Source: Streptomyces malaysiensis subsp. samsunensis (GTDB taxonomy: Bacteria > Actinomycetota > Actinomycetes > Streptomycetales > Streptomycetaceae). Taken from it: a stretch of 64,000 bases of DNA. Location of the stretch: positions 1 to 64,000 of the forward strand of contig NZ_JANIIC010000028.1 of assembly GCF_024519315.1 (NCBI RefSeq), in the 5' to 3' direction. Positions 1 through 7,123 of the stretch are shown one piece after another (the stretch's first letter is position 1; each line of letters starts with the position of its first letter). A program made the position numbers and the translations under genes. Below the pieces are notes generated by a model. The model did not search any database. It saw nothing but the letters and a program-made list of their open reading frames with translations, and was not told the DNA's origin.

Positions 1-6
1 CCCGCC

Positions 7-34
7 GGGGGGGCCCCCGGGGCGGGGGCCCCCC
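7..34 (-). terminator. GC-only hairpin after the broken DMFase-like gene
   Basis: An 11-bp perfect inverted repeat of only G and C (arms 8-18 and 24-34, loop 19-23) lies six bases past the stop of the minus-strand gene that ends at 40. Its position fits a terminator for that gene. There is no T-tract, as is usual in Streptomyces. Confidence 0.5.
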
Positions 35-39
35 GCCGC

Positions 40-1438
40 TCACGCGCGTTCGGTCCGTGCCCCGACCCCGTACACCGCGCGCACATTGTCCTTCGGCCGC
101 GGCTTGTTCCTGCCACAGGGCCCCGCCGCGAAGGCGCGCAGCAGATTCTCCGTGGTGCGGGAGACGAAGGCCCTGGTGCGTGCGTCCATCCCATGGTTGC
201 GGCCGTTCTCATGGGTCCCCGCCATCAGGGCCTCCACCCAGCGCATCGTCCCCGAGGCGAAGACCCCGGCGCCGCTCGCCACCGTGTAGTACGCGGAGTC
301 CGAGTGGCTGTGCCGCCCCCGGCAGACCAGGGGGAGTGGGCGATGATCCGCAGCGGCGCCGGGGTGGGATCGCCCGGAGTGACCCGGTCGTACTCCACAC
401 CCACCAGATGGTCGAAGGAGTCGCCGTCGTCCACCCCGGTCCCGGCGAACAGCCAGTGGCCGCTGTCCAGGACGACGTACGGGGCGTCGGTCGGGAAGCC
501 CACCGGCGGAAGCAGGTGTTGGCGCCGAGGATGGCCGGATTGGTGCCGTCGTCCCGGGGCCGGGTGACGTACTGCCGCTGCTGCGGGGTCCAGTACTCGT
601 CGTGACCGAGCGACAGGGTGGCCGAGGCGCCCTTCAGCACCGCCGGTTGCAGATGGACGTCCACGCCCGTGGTGTACGCGAGCGGAAGGCCCAGCCGCTC
701 GGCGAGTACCACCACGGCCCGCTCGTAGACCAGGAGCTTCTCCGCCCCGCTGCTCGCGTACGGCCGGTCGAAGCTGACGGCCAGCGAGCGCGTCCCGTAC
801 GCACCGTCCCGGCCCTGGTAGAGGCTGTAGCCGCCCCAGGTGTTGTACGCCTGCCAGGTGGCCGGTGCGTGCATCAGCAGGGTCCGGCCCCGCGCCTGCC
901 GTGAGCGGACGATCAGCGGTACGTAGCGCTGATGGCCGTTCGAGGCGTCCAGCCGCAGCAGATACGCGCCCTCCGGCCAGTTCCGGGCGCGGACCCGGAG
1001 CGAACGGTCCCAGTCGGCCCGCACCGTGCGGGTGGTGTCGAGGAACAGGGGCGCGCTCTGCTTTCTGCCGTCCACCCGGCCCGACCGCCACACCAGCCGC
1101 GCCTGCGCCCCGCCGTACCAGCCGATCCGGTAGGCCGATACGCGGAAGGCGGGGGCGGTGGTCGACACATGGAGCCCGAACTCCCCGTCGGGCAGCACGC
1201 TCACCCGGTCGGTATAGCCCTCGATGGCGTCGGGCGGCCCCGCCGAGCGGATGCGCCAGTCGGCACTTCCCGGCCGGGCGCGCTCCGCCTCCTCCGCCCG
1301 GCGCGCGGCGTCGGCGCGACGGGAGGGGTGGGCGCGCGGGCCGTTCCGCTCGGCCGAGGAGTCGCAGCCCGTCGCGGCCACCCCGGCGGCCCCGGCACCT
1401 GCCGCCGCGGCGGCTCCGAGGAAGCCCCGGCGGCCCAT
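40..1438 (-). pseudogene. N,N-dimethylformamidase beta-subunit-like secreted protein, two frameshifts
   Basis: The N-terminus has a twin-arginine-like signal (MGRRGFLGAAAA) and a possible lipobox (AATGC), so the product was exported. The middle carries SLGHDEYWT, a motif I associate with the N,N-dimethylformamidase large-subunit-like family of actinomycetes. The reading frame is broken twice. Near 503, FRRWASRP should read FRRVGFPTDAP; one base appears lost in a short G/C run. At 330-334 a run of five G lacks one base, after which translation resumes in the third frame as SDSAYYTVASGAGVF and continues to a natural stop at 40. The three pieces together give a full-length protein of about 465 residues. 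Both breaks are one-base losses, so sequencing error is possible. A GTG at 1471 is an alternative start. Role inferred: extracytoplasmic hydrolase, substrate unknown. Confidence 0.7.
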
Positions 1439-1592
1439 CCCGCCGGCTATCGGGCCATGTTCTCCGTCCACCGGGCCATCGTGGGCCGCGCCGCGGGCGC
1501 GGGCGAGCCGGTGCGGTCCGGCGGAGTGCCCGGCCGCGCGGCCCGGCGGCTCCGAGGTGCGGTGAGGGGGTGTGGGGAGCAGCCTTGGACAT

Positions 1593-1865
1593 ATGACCGA
1601 ATCCCAGGCCCCGCGCATCCACTGGCCTCCGATCGTGGTGCTCGGCGTCCAGCACGACGAGCCCCCGTTCCGGCTGGTCGAGATCGCCGGTGAGCTGGCG
1701 GGCAAGGCGTATTCGGTCCTGGACGTCATCGAGATCGCCCGTGAGGTCGGCCTGGACGACGTCGATCTGGACGATCCGGATGTGGTCCGGTGGGTGGGCG
1801 GCGACAAGTTCACCTGGACTTCGTTCTGGCCCCCGCATCAGTCGCGCTCCGGGCACCGGGGCTAA
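1593..1865 (+). CDS. small conserved hypothetical protein, 90 aa
   Basis: A 90-residue acidic protein starting MTESQAPRIHWPP and ending in a Trp/Pro/His-rich tail. ATG 1593 is preferred over the upstream GTG at 1572 because a GGGGAG ribosome site lies about 14 bases before it. The centre is rich in Asp, Val, Ile and Leu (helix-like, IEIAREVGLDDVDLDDPD), and there is no signal peptide or membrane segment. It is divergent from the broken DMFase-like gene, with about 150 bases between starts. I do not recognise a named domain; it looks like one of the many small Streptomyces-restricted soluble proteins. A repeat element (1895-2017) begins about 30 bases after its stop. Confidence 0.65.
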   Translation: MTESQAPRIHWPPIVVLGVQHDEPPFRLVEIAGELAGKAYSVLDVIEIAREVGLDDVDLDDPDVVRWVGGDKFTWTSFWPPHQSRSGHRG

Positions 1866-1894
1866 GCGGATCGGCGGAAGTCGGCTGCGGTTCG

Positions 1895-2017
1895 GTGGCG
1901 CCCCGAAGGGGCGCGGGGCCGTGTCGATCTGCGGCTCCGCCGCGCGGGCGCGACCAGCCACGACGGCGCCGTAGACGATCGACGGCAGGTCGGGGCACTT
2001 CCAGCTAAGCGCTTAGG
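1895..2017 (+). repeat. intergenic repeat element, copy A (of three)
   Basis: Begins with a small palindrome CGCCCCGAAGGGGCG (1899-1913), followed by GTGTCGATCTGCGGCTCCGC, GCGACCAGCCACGACGGCGC, GATCGACGGCAGGTCGG and a tail GCACTTCCAGCTAAGCGCTT. Nearly the same order of blocks recurs reversed at 47165-47308 and, shortened, at 61828-61920. Each copy lies shortly after a stop codon. Confidence 0.8.
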
Positions 2018-2058
2018 TGGTGCCCGCACCGCCAGGTGGTTCCCGCACCGGATTCACT

Positions 2059-2104
2059 GTCAACCCGACGTTGACAGTCGCGAGGGTGTCAACCTATGGT
2101 TGAC
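2059..2104. promoter_or_regulatory. two GTCAAC-N5-GTTGAC palindromes before the Clp-N regulator
   Basis: GTCAAC-ccgac-GTTGAC occupies 2059-2075 and GTCAAC-ctatg-GTTGAC 2088-2104; the ATG is at 2107. The arms are perfect in both copies and the centres are 29 bp apart, close to an integral number of helical turns. A bound regulator would block the start region. The obvious candidate ligand is the HTH protein encoded immediately downstream, which suggests autoregulation. Confidence 0.75.
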
Positions 2105-2106
2105 GC

Positions 2107-2859
2107 ATGACGAAACCAGTCGGATCCACCCATCCCGTGCGTCTCGACGATCTGATCGAGGCCATCAAGAAGGTCCACACCGACGCCCTCGATCAGCTCG
2201 CCGACGCGGTGATCGCCGCCGAGCACCTCGATGAGGTGGCCGACCATCTCATCGGCCACTTCGTGGACCAGGCCCGCCGCTCCGGCGCCTCCTGGACGGA
2301 CATCGGCGCGTCCATGGGGGTCACGCGGCAGGCCGCCCAGAAGCGCTTCGTGCCCAAGGCGTCCGAGGTGATCCAGGACCTCGACCCCAGCCAGGGCTTC
2401 GGCCGCTACACCCCCCGCGCCCGCAATGTGGTGGTGGCGTCCCAGAACGAGGCCCGCGCCGCCTCCAGCGCCGAGATCGGCCCCGCACACCTCGTCCTCG
2501 GCCTCCTCGCGGAGCCCGAGGGCCTGGCCGCGAAGGCGATCCTCGCCCAGGAGGGCGTCCTCCTGGACACCGTCCGGCAGGCCGCCACCGAGGCCCTGCC
2601 GCCCGCGGCCGAGTCCTTGCCCGCCCTGATCCCGTTCGACGCGGACGCCCGCAAGGTCCTGGAGCTCACCTTCCGCGAGGCGCTCCGCCTGGGCCACAAC
2701 TACGTCGGCACCGAGCACATCCTGCTCGCCCTCCTCGAACACGAGGACGGCTCGGGCGTGCTCACCGGGGTCGGCCTCGACAAGGCCGGTGTCGAGGAGT
2801 CCATCACCAAGACGCTGGCCCGAATCGCGGAGGCCATCGAGGACGAGCAGCAGTCGTAA
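2107..2859 (+). CDS. helix-turn-helix / Clp N-terminal-domain regulator
   Basis: A 250-residue soluble protein in two parts. Residues about 10-85 are helical and contain an HTH-like stretch (SWTDIGASMGVTRQAAQKRF). Residues about 90-250 hold two Clp-N (ClpA/ClpC N-domain) repeats, recognisable by ARNVVVASQNEAR, IGPAHLVLGLL and, in the second repeat, LGHNYVGTEHILLALL. There is no ATPase (AAA+) module, so it is not a Clp chaperone. In Streptomyces this architecture is annotated as a Clp-N protein. I infer a DNA-binding regulator that may read protease or stress status through its Clp-N part. Tandem palindromes overlap its start region. The ATG at 2107 lies 2 bases after the second palindrome, so little room is left for a ribosome site and the transcript may be leaderless. 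Confidence 0.8.
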   Translation: MTKPVGSTHPVRLDDLIEAIKKVHTDALDQLADAVIAAEHLDEVADHLIGHFVDQARRSGASWTDIGASMGVTRQAAQKRFVPKASEVIQDLDPSQGFGRYTPRARNVVVASQNEARAASSAEIGPAHLVLGLLAEPEGLAAKAILAQEGVLLDTVRQAATEALPPAAESLPALIPFDADARKVLELTFREALRLGHNYVGTEHILLALLEHEDGSGVLTGVGLDKAGVEESITKTLARIAEAIEDEQQS

Positions 2860-3045
2860 CCGGGCGGCGGCCGCAACCGAGCGGCGAAGGAAACCTGGCG
2901 GCGGCACCGGAAACCGGACGGCAGGGGCCCTGGTCACCCGGCAGGGCCCCTGCCCCGCCGAACCCCGGCTCGCATCGCCGCGCTCGACTACCTTGAAATA
3001 CTCTGAAAACCATCCTTGACGTCAGAGGCAGAGGTAGGAGTCACG

Positions 3046-3423
3046 GTGCGCATCGGCGAACTCGCCGCCCAGACCGGCGTCAGCGTACGGGCGCTGCGCT
3101 ACTACGAAGAGCAGCACCTGCTCACCTCGGAGCGCAGCCCCAGCGGCCAGCGCCACTACCCGGACGCCGCGGTCGACCGCGTCCTGCTGATCCAGTGCCT
3201 CTACGCCTCGGGCCTGTCGAGCAAGACCATCCGGGAGCTCATCCCCTGCACCCACACCGGTGTCGCCACTCCCGACACCATCAACCGTCTGACCGCCGAA
3301 CGCGACCGCATGAACGACCGGATCGCCGACCTGGCCATGGCCCGTGACCGCCTCGAGGCCGTCATCGCGGCGGCCAGTGGCACGGTCAGCTGCGAACCGG
3401 TCTGCGTTCCGCAGAGCGCTTGA
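3046..3423 (+). CDS. MerR-family transcriptional regulator
   Basis: A 125-residue protein with the MerR N-terminal winged HTH (VRIGELAAQTGVSVRALRYYE at residues 1-20, then QRHYPDAAVDRVLLIQ) and a C-terminal coiled coil (TAERDRMNDRIADLAMARDR). The GTG at 3046 is chosen because AGGTAGGAG lies 5-13 bases before it; an upstream TTG at 3016 is in frame but has no ribosome site. Two Cys residues (CEPVC) close the protein near the C-terminus, and another lies at LIPCTHTG. These could bind a metal or sense redox, but the classical MerR metal-site spacing is not evident. It stands alone; its target is unknown. Confidence 0.85.
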   Translation: MRIGELAAQTGVSVRALRYYEEQHLLTSERSPSGQRHYPDAAVDRVLLIQCLYASGLSSKTIRELIPCTHTGVATPDTINRLTAERDRMNDRIADLAMARDRLEAVIAAASGTVSCEPVCVPQSA

Positions 3424-3497
3424 CGTCACGGCGAAGCCACCGTGAAGTCACCGCGCCGGAGCGCTGCCGGCCGTCGCGGGGGTGAGTCCCGGCCACG

Positions 3498-3571
3498 GCT
3501 TTGACCACGGCCCTGGCCACGGCCCTGACTACGGCCCTGACTACGCTCCTGGCCACGGCCCTGACTACGGT
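3498..3571. repeat. 12-bp minisatellite over the end of the TetR gene
   Basis: About six degenerate tandem units of the form CCCTGACTACGG / CCCTGGCCACGG. The last unit contains the TetR stop codon (3565-3567). The unit length is a multiple of three, so open frames run through it on both strands, but no initiation signals support them. Confidence 0.8.
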
Positions 3572-4170
3572 CCGGCCGTGCCGGTGGCGGTTCCGGAGAG
3601 GCGGGTGACGGCCCAGGCCGCCTCGATCATCCGGAAGATCTCGTCGAGCGCGGTCTCCGGATCGGCCGCCTCCCGGGCCACCGCATAGGCGTCGATCACG
3701 AATCTCGCGATCGCCCGGCAGGCCGTCGTGTCCTGTGGCAGGCCGGGGTCGGCGGTGATGGCCGCTGCAAGCGATTCCGCATGGCGCAGCCTCATCGACT
3801 CCTCGTACTCCCGCAGGGCGGGTGATTCCTCGACCATGCGCCAGATCGGGGTGGCGCTGTCCGCCGTGCAATGTCGCACCAGGGCCTGGACCTCATGGCG
3901 CAGCGCGGGGATGAGCGGCTCGTGCGGCGCCCGGTCGGTGACCGCCTGAGTGAGGCGGTGCTCGAAGTCCTCGTCCTGCTCGAACACCAGGGCCTCTTTC
4001 GAGGCGAAGTGGGAGAAGAGCGTGGTGACGGCCACGTCGGCCTCGGCGGCCACGTCCCGGATGCCCACCGCGTCGTATCCGCGCTCCAGGAAGAGCCGCA
4101 GGGCGGTGTCGGCGATCTTCTGGCGGGTCGCGGCCTTCTTGCGCTCACGGCGTCCGGACGGCACGGTCAT
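3565..4170 (-). CDS. TetR/AcrR-family transcriptional regulator
   Basis: 201 residues. The N-terminal TetR HTH spans residues about 12-58 (KIADTALRLFLERGYDAVGI, then VAVTTLFSHFASKEALVF). The C-terminal ligand domain resembles the MftR-type C-terminal helices of actinomycete TetR proteins. It is divergent from the oxidoreductase starting at 4241, and the 70-base gap holds a palindrome CTAAC-C-GTTAG, so it probably represses both genes. The stop codon sits inside a 12-bp minisatellite, so the last few residues (TATGTAGP) may vary between strains. The ligand is unknown; an electrophile or quinone handled by the neighbouring enzyme is a reasonable guess. Confidence 0.88.
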   Translation of the reverse strand: MTVPSGRRERKKAATRQKIADTALRLFLERGYDAVGIRDVAAEADVAVTTLFSHFASKEALVFEQDEDFEHRLTQAVTDRAPHEPLIPALRHEVQALVRHCTADSATPIWRMVEESPALREYEESMRLRHAESLAAAITADPGLPQDTTACRAIARFVIDAYAVAREAADPETALDEIFRMIEAAWAVTRLSGTATGTAGP

Positions 4171-4213
4171 GCCCTGACGCTATCAGATACAAATCTGGAA
4201 CCGTCTTTAAAAC

Positions 4214-4224
4214 CTAACCGTTAG
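4214..4224. promoter_or_regulatory. palindrome CTAACcGTTAG, probable TetR operator
   Basis: A perfect 11-bp palindrome in the TetR/oxidoreductase divergent gap, 16 bases before the oxidoreductase ATG (4241) and 44 bases before the TetR start. Typical TetR site geometry; inferred only. Confidence 0.6.
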
Positions 4225-4240
4225 TGTTACGGTCGGCTGC

Positions 4241-5134
4241 ATGAAGAGAGTGAGCTTCGCCGAATTCGGCGGTCCGGACGTTCTGCAACTCGTGGACGCC
4301 GAGGAGCCCCACGCGGGCCCCGGCCAGATACGCATCGCCGTGCGGGCGGCGGGTGTGAACCCCGTCGACTGGAGGATCCGGGAAGGCCAGATCCTGAAGG
4401 CCCATCCGATCGAGCTGCCCGCCGGAGTCGGGCTGGACGCCTCCGGGGTGGTGGACGAGATCGGTGCGGGCGTCGAAGGGGTCGAGGTCGGCGACCATGT
4501 ATTCGGCGAAGGCTTCAGTACCTATGCCGAGTTCGCCGTGCTGTCGGCCTGGGCCCGTATGCCCGAGGGGCTGACGTTCGAAGAGGCGGCCGGGTACCCC
4601 TCCGTGGTGGAGACCGCGCTGCGTATCATCCGCGAGGTCGGTGTGCGGCCCGGGGAGACGCTGCTGGTCAGCGGGGCGTCCGGGGGAGTCGGATCGGCGG
4701 TTTTGCAGATCGCCCGCGATCGCGGCATCACGGTGATCGGCACGGCCGGGGCCGCGAACCAGGACTATCTGCGGAGCCTTGGTGCCCTCGCCACGGCGTA
4801 CGGCGAGGGCTGGGTCGAGCGGGTGCGGCGGCTCGGCCATGTCGACGCGGCCCTCGATCTGGCCGGCTCGGGCGTGATTCCCGAACTCGTCGAGCTGACC
4901 GGGGATCCGCGGAAGGTGATCTCCATCGCCGATCTCGGCGCGCCGGAGCTCGGTGTCCGATTCTCCGGCGTGGCCGGGAGCGTGCCGGAAGCGCTCGCCG
5001 AGGCCACCGGCCTCATCGCGCGGGGCAAGCTCCATATCCCGGTCGAGAAGTCGTACCCGTTGGCCGAGGCCGCGGCGGCGCATATCGACAGCGCCGCGGG
5101 TCATACACGCGGGCGCCGGGTCATCGTCGTCTGA
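4241..5134 (+). CDS. NADP-dependent zinc-free alcohol dehydrogenase / quinone oxidoreductase
   Basis: 297 residues of the medium-chain dehydrogenase/reductase superfamily. The GroES-like N-domain (MKRVSFAEFGGPDVLQLVDA, then AAGVNPVDWRIREG) is followed by a Rossmann domain with LVSGASGGVGSAVLQIA, the NADPH-binding glycine motif of the quinone oxidoreductase group. The catalytic zinc ligands of true alcohol dehydrogenases are missing, as expected for quinone oxidoreductases. At 297 residues it is slightly shorter than the usual 310-330. Likely reaction: NADPH-dependent reduction of a quinone or an alpha,beta-unsaturated carbonyl in the cytoplasm. It is divergently paired with the TetR gene, presumably its repressor. 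A strong hairpin follows its stop. Confidence 0.88.
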   Translation: MKRVSFAEFGGPDVLQLVDAEEPHAGPGQIRIAVRAAGVNPVDWRIREGQILKAHPIELPAGVGLDASGVVDEIGAGVEGVEVGDHVFGEGFSTYAEFAVLSAWARMPEGLTFEEAAGYPSVVETALRIIREVGVRPGETLLVSGASGGVGSAVLQIARDRGITVIGTAGAANQDYLRSLGALATAYGEGWVERVRRLGHVDAALDLAGSGVIPELVELTGDPRKVISIADLGAPELGVRFSGVAGSVPEALAEATGLIARGKLHIPVEKSYPLAEAAAAHIDSAAGHTRGRRVIVV

Positions 5135-5145
5135 GGGCCGGCCGC

Positions 5146-5177
5146 GCGTCGTCCTCGAGCGGAATCGAGGACGACGC
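5146..5177 (+). terminator. terminator hairpin after the oxidoreductase
   Basis: A 13-bp perfect stem (5146-5158 with 5165-5177) and 6-base loop, 11 bases past the stop. It may also stop the converging peptidase transcript. Confidence 0.75.
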
Positions 5178-5218
5178 CGGTACGCCCGTGTTGGCCATCG
5201 GCCCGTCAGGGCGCCGCC

Positions 5219-5836
5219 TCACTCGCCGATGATCACGCCCCTGCGCGCGTAGAAGGTGTCGAGGTGTTCCCACGCGACCGTGGCGTACTCCTGGGAGTCG
5301 CCCGGCAGACCTGACGGGTTGTGAATGATGACGCCTTCCTCACCGGCGCCGACGGCAAGCACCAGATGCCCTCCTTTGCCTGGAGGAGGGAGTTCAGGCG
5401 TCCGGATCGTAGGGTGGACGGACAGCAGCGCCAGGCGTCCGCTCGCGATGGCCGCGGGGATCCGCTCCGGCGGCAGGTCGGGGACCGACCGGGCGTCCAG
5501 CCCCCACCGTGCCTTCACATGCTCGGCGAAGGGCTGGTAGATCAACCCCCGTACCGTGTCCCCGTTACGGACGTAGGCCCCGGCCTCGCTCAGCTCCCGC
5601 ACCAGCGGCACGGACGGCGGGACCTGGTGTCCCCAGAAGGCCAGCACCATCCGCAGGCACGCCACACCGCACATCCGCCGGGCCCAAAACGCGTACTCAT
5701 GCGGATTGTCCGCGCCGGACTTCTGCCACAGCGGGTCATCGCCCGCGTCCAGGCCGGCGAGGAACTCCGGGACCAGGGACGCCGATTCCCATTGGGAGTA
5801 GTAGGGAACGGAGTGCCGGGTGGTTGAGACATCCAT
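5219..5836 (-). CDS. C39-like peptidase family protein
   Basis: 205 residues with the papain-like layout of C39-like peptidases: an N-terminal VPYYSQWES substrate-groove motif, Cys56 in RRMCGVACLRMVLAFWG, His157 in KGGHLVLAVGA and Asn173 in IIHNPSG, giving a complete Cys-His-Asn/Asp set. There is no signal peptide or lipobox, so the product is probably cytoplasmic, unlike the secreted members. It has no double-glycine-leader ABC transporter partner nearby, so a bacteriocin-processing role is unlikely. It stands alone between two converging or divergent genes. Substrate unknown. Confidence 0.8.
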   Translation of the reverse strand: MDVSTTRHSVPYYSQWESASLVPEFLAGLDAGDDPLWQKSGADNPHEYAFWARRMCGVACLRMVLAFWGHQVPPSVPLVRELSEAGAYVRNGDTVRGLIYQPFAEHVKARWGLDARSVPDLPPERIPAAIASGRLALLSVHPTIRTPELPPPGKGGHLVLAVGAGEEGVIIHNPSGLPGDSQEYATVAWEHLDTFYARRGVIIGE

Positions 5837-5968
5837 GCGCCCCAGTCTTGCCTACGGCACGTACACCGGTTTGGCGAACGCGGTCCGCACGAGATGCCGC
5901 GTCAGCATGCGGCGCTCAGCGCGCAGTGCTTGGAAGCGCTTGGAGAAACGAACGCGGGGGCTCCGGCC

Positions 5969-6751
5969 TCACGGCTGCGTCTGCTTCGGCAGGGTGAGGA
6001 TTTCGGCTCCGTCGTCGGTGATGGCGATCGTGTGCTCGCTGTGGGCCGTCCGGCAGCCTGTCGCGCTGCGGAGGGTCCACCCGTCGGCATCGGTGACCAG
6101 TTGAGCGGTGTCCGCCATGACCCATGGCTCCAGGGCCAGCAGCAGCCCAGGGCGCAGTTTGTATCCACGGCCGGGCCGTCCGGTGTTCGAAACGTGCGGG
6201 TCCTGGTGCATCGTCGACCCGATGCCATGACCGCCGAATTCGGTGTTGATCGGGTACCCCGCCTCGCTGAGGACCGTGCCGATGGCATGGGAGATATCGC
6301 CGATGCGGGCCCCGGGGCCGGCGGCGGCGATCCCCGCGGCCAGCGCGCGCTCGGTCGCGCCGATCATCGCGACGCTCTCCGGGGGCCTGGCGTCGCCCAC
6401 GATGAAGCTGATGGCGGCGTCCGCGGCGACTCCGCCCAGGGAGACGGCGAGGTCGAGCGTCAGCAGATCGCCGTCGGCGAGTGAGTAGTCGTACGGCCGA
6501 CCGTGGAGCACCGCGTCGTTGACGGCGGTGCAGATGTAGTGGCCGAACGGGCCGCGTCCGAAGGACGGCGCGTAGTCGACGTAGCAGGACTGCGCTCCCG
6601 CTTCGACGATCATGGTCTTGGCCCACCGGTCGATGTCGAGGAGATTGGTGCCGATCGTGCTGCGGCCCTTCAGCGTGTGCAGGATGTCGGCGACCAGGGC
6701 GCCGGTGTCCTTGGCTCGGGCCAGCCGGGTGTGGTTCAGGATCTCGATCAT
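5969..6751 (-). CDS. map: type I methionine aminopeptidase (accessory copy)
   Basis: 260 residues with the complete M24 site: metal ligands Asp100 (LTLDLAV), Asp111 (AADAAIS), His175 (GGHGIG), Glu208 (LALEPW) and Glu239 (HSEHT), plus the substrate-side His83 (VLHG). It should remove N-terminal Met from nascent proteins in the cytoplasm. Streptomyces carry their housekeeping map with ribosomal/secY genes, so this isolated gene is a second copy. It is divergent from a 100-residue HTH protein across only 66 bases that hold two TATACCGG repeats, so expression is probably controlled by that protein. I recall this MAP/HTH pairing as conserved in several Streptomyces. Confidence 0.9.
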   Translation of the reverse strand: MIEILNHTRLARAKDTGALVADILHTLKGRSTIGTNLLDIDRWAKTMIVEAGAQSCYVDYAPSFGRGPFGHYICTAVNDAVLHGRPYDYSLADGDLLTLDLAVSLGGVAADAAISFIVGDARPPESVAMIGATERALAAGIAAAGPGARIGDISHAIGTVLSEAGYPINTEFGGHGIGSTMHQDPHVSNTGRPGRGYKLRPGLLLALEPWVMADTAQLVTDADGWTLRSATGCRTAHSEHTIAITDDGAEILTLPKQTQP

Positions 6752-6779
6752 GCGGCGTCTTCCTCATGCGACCAATAAT

Positions 6780-6803
6780 TATACCGGCCATACTATACCG
6801 GTA
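6780..6803. promoter_or_regulatory. TATACCGG direct repeat and TACCGGTA palindrome between map and HTH gene
   Basis: TATACCGG occurs at 6780-6787 and 6794-6801, 14 bp apart, and the second copy is the left part of an 8-bp palindrome TACCGGTA (6796-6803). The tract is AT-rich compared with its surroundings and holds both start regions, so it is a candidate operator/promoter for both genes. Confidence 0.6.
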
Positions 6804-6817
6804 CTAGAATCGGGGTC

Positions 6818-7120
6818 ATGGTCAGGTTGCCGCTCACTCCCGCAGAGGTCGAACGCGGACAGCGTCTCGGCGCCCTCCTCCGTCGGGCCAGGGGAGAGCG
6901 CTCGATGCTCGAAACCGCGCTCGACGCACGTGTCTCACCGGAGACCCTCCGGAAGATCGAGTCGGGCCGTGTCGCCACCCCTGCCTTCCCGACCATCGCG
7001 GCGATCGCCGATGTCCTCGGCCTCTCCCTCGACGCGGTGTGGGCCGAGATCAACCAGCCCGAATGTGGCGTCGCGCCGGCCGACTCCGGCCGCACCGCGC
7101 ATGAGCAGTTGACCTCGTAA
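6818..7120 (+). CDS. small XRE-family helix-turn-helix protein
   Basis: 100 residues; HTH at about 14-70 (GQRLGALLRRARGERSMLET, then VSPETLRKIESGRVATPAFP and IAAIADVLGLSLDAVW), followed by a short tail. The ATG at 6818 follows the TATACCGG tract directly and no clear ribosome site is visible, so the mRNA may be leaderless. It is divergent from the accessory methionine aminopeptidase. Given the small gap and repeats, I infer a repressor of the pair. Its stop is 3 bases from the stop of the converging XRE/MmyB gene. Confidence 0.85.
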   Translation: MVRLPLTPAEVERGQRLGALLRRARGERSMLETALDARVSPETLRKIESGRVATPAFPTIAAIADVLGLSLDAVWAEINQPECGVAPADSGRTAHEQLTS

Positions 7121-7123
7121 GCC

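Noticed and set aside
3482..3688. Small rightward frame of GHGPDYGP-like repeats
   Set aside because: Only the 12-bp minisatellite read in one frame, antisense to the TetR gene; no ribosome site.
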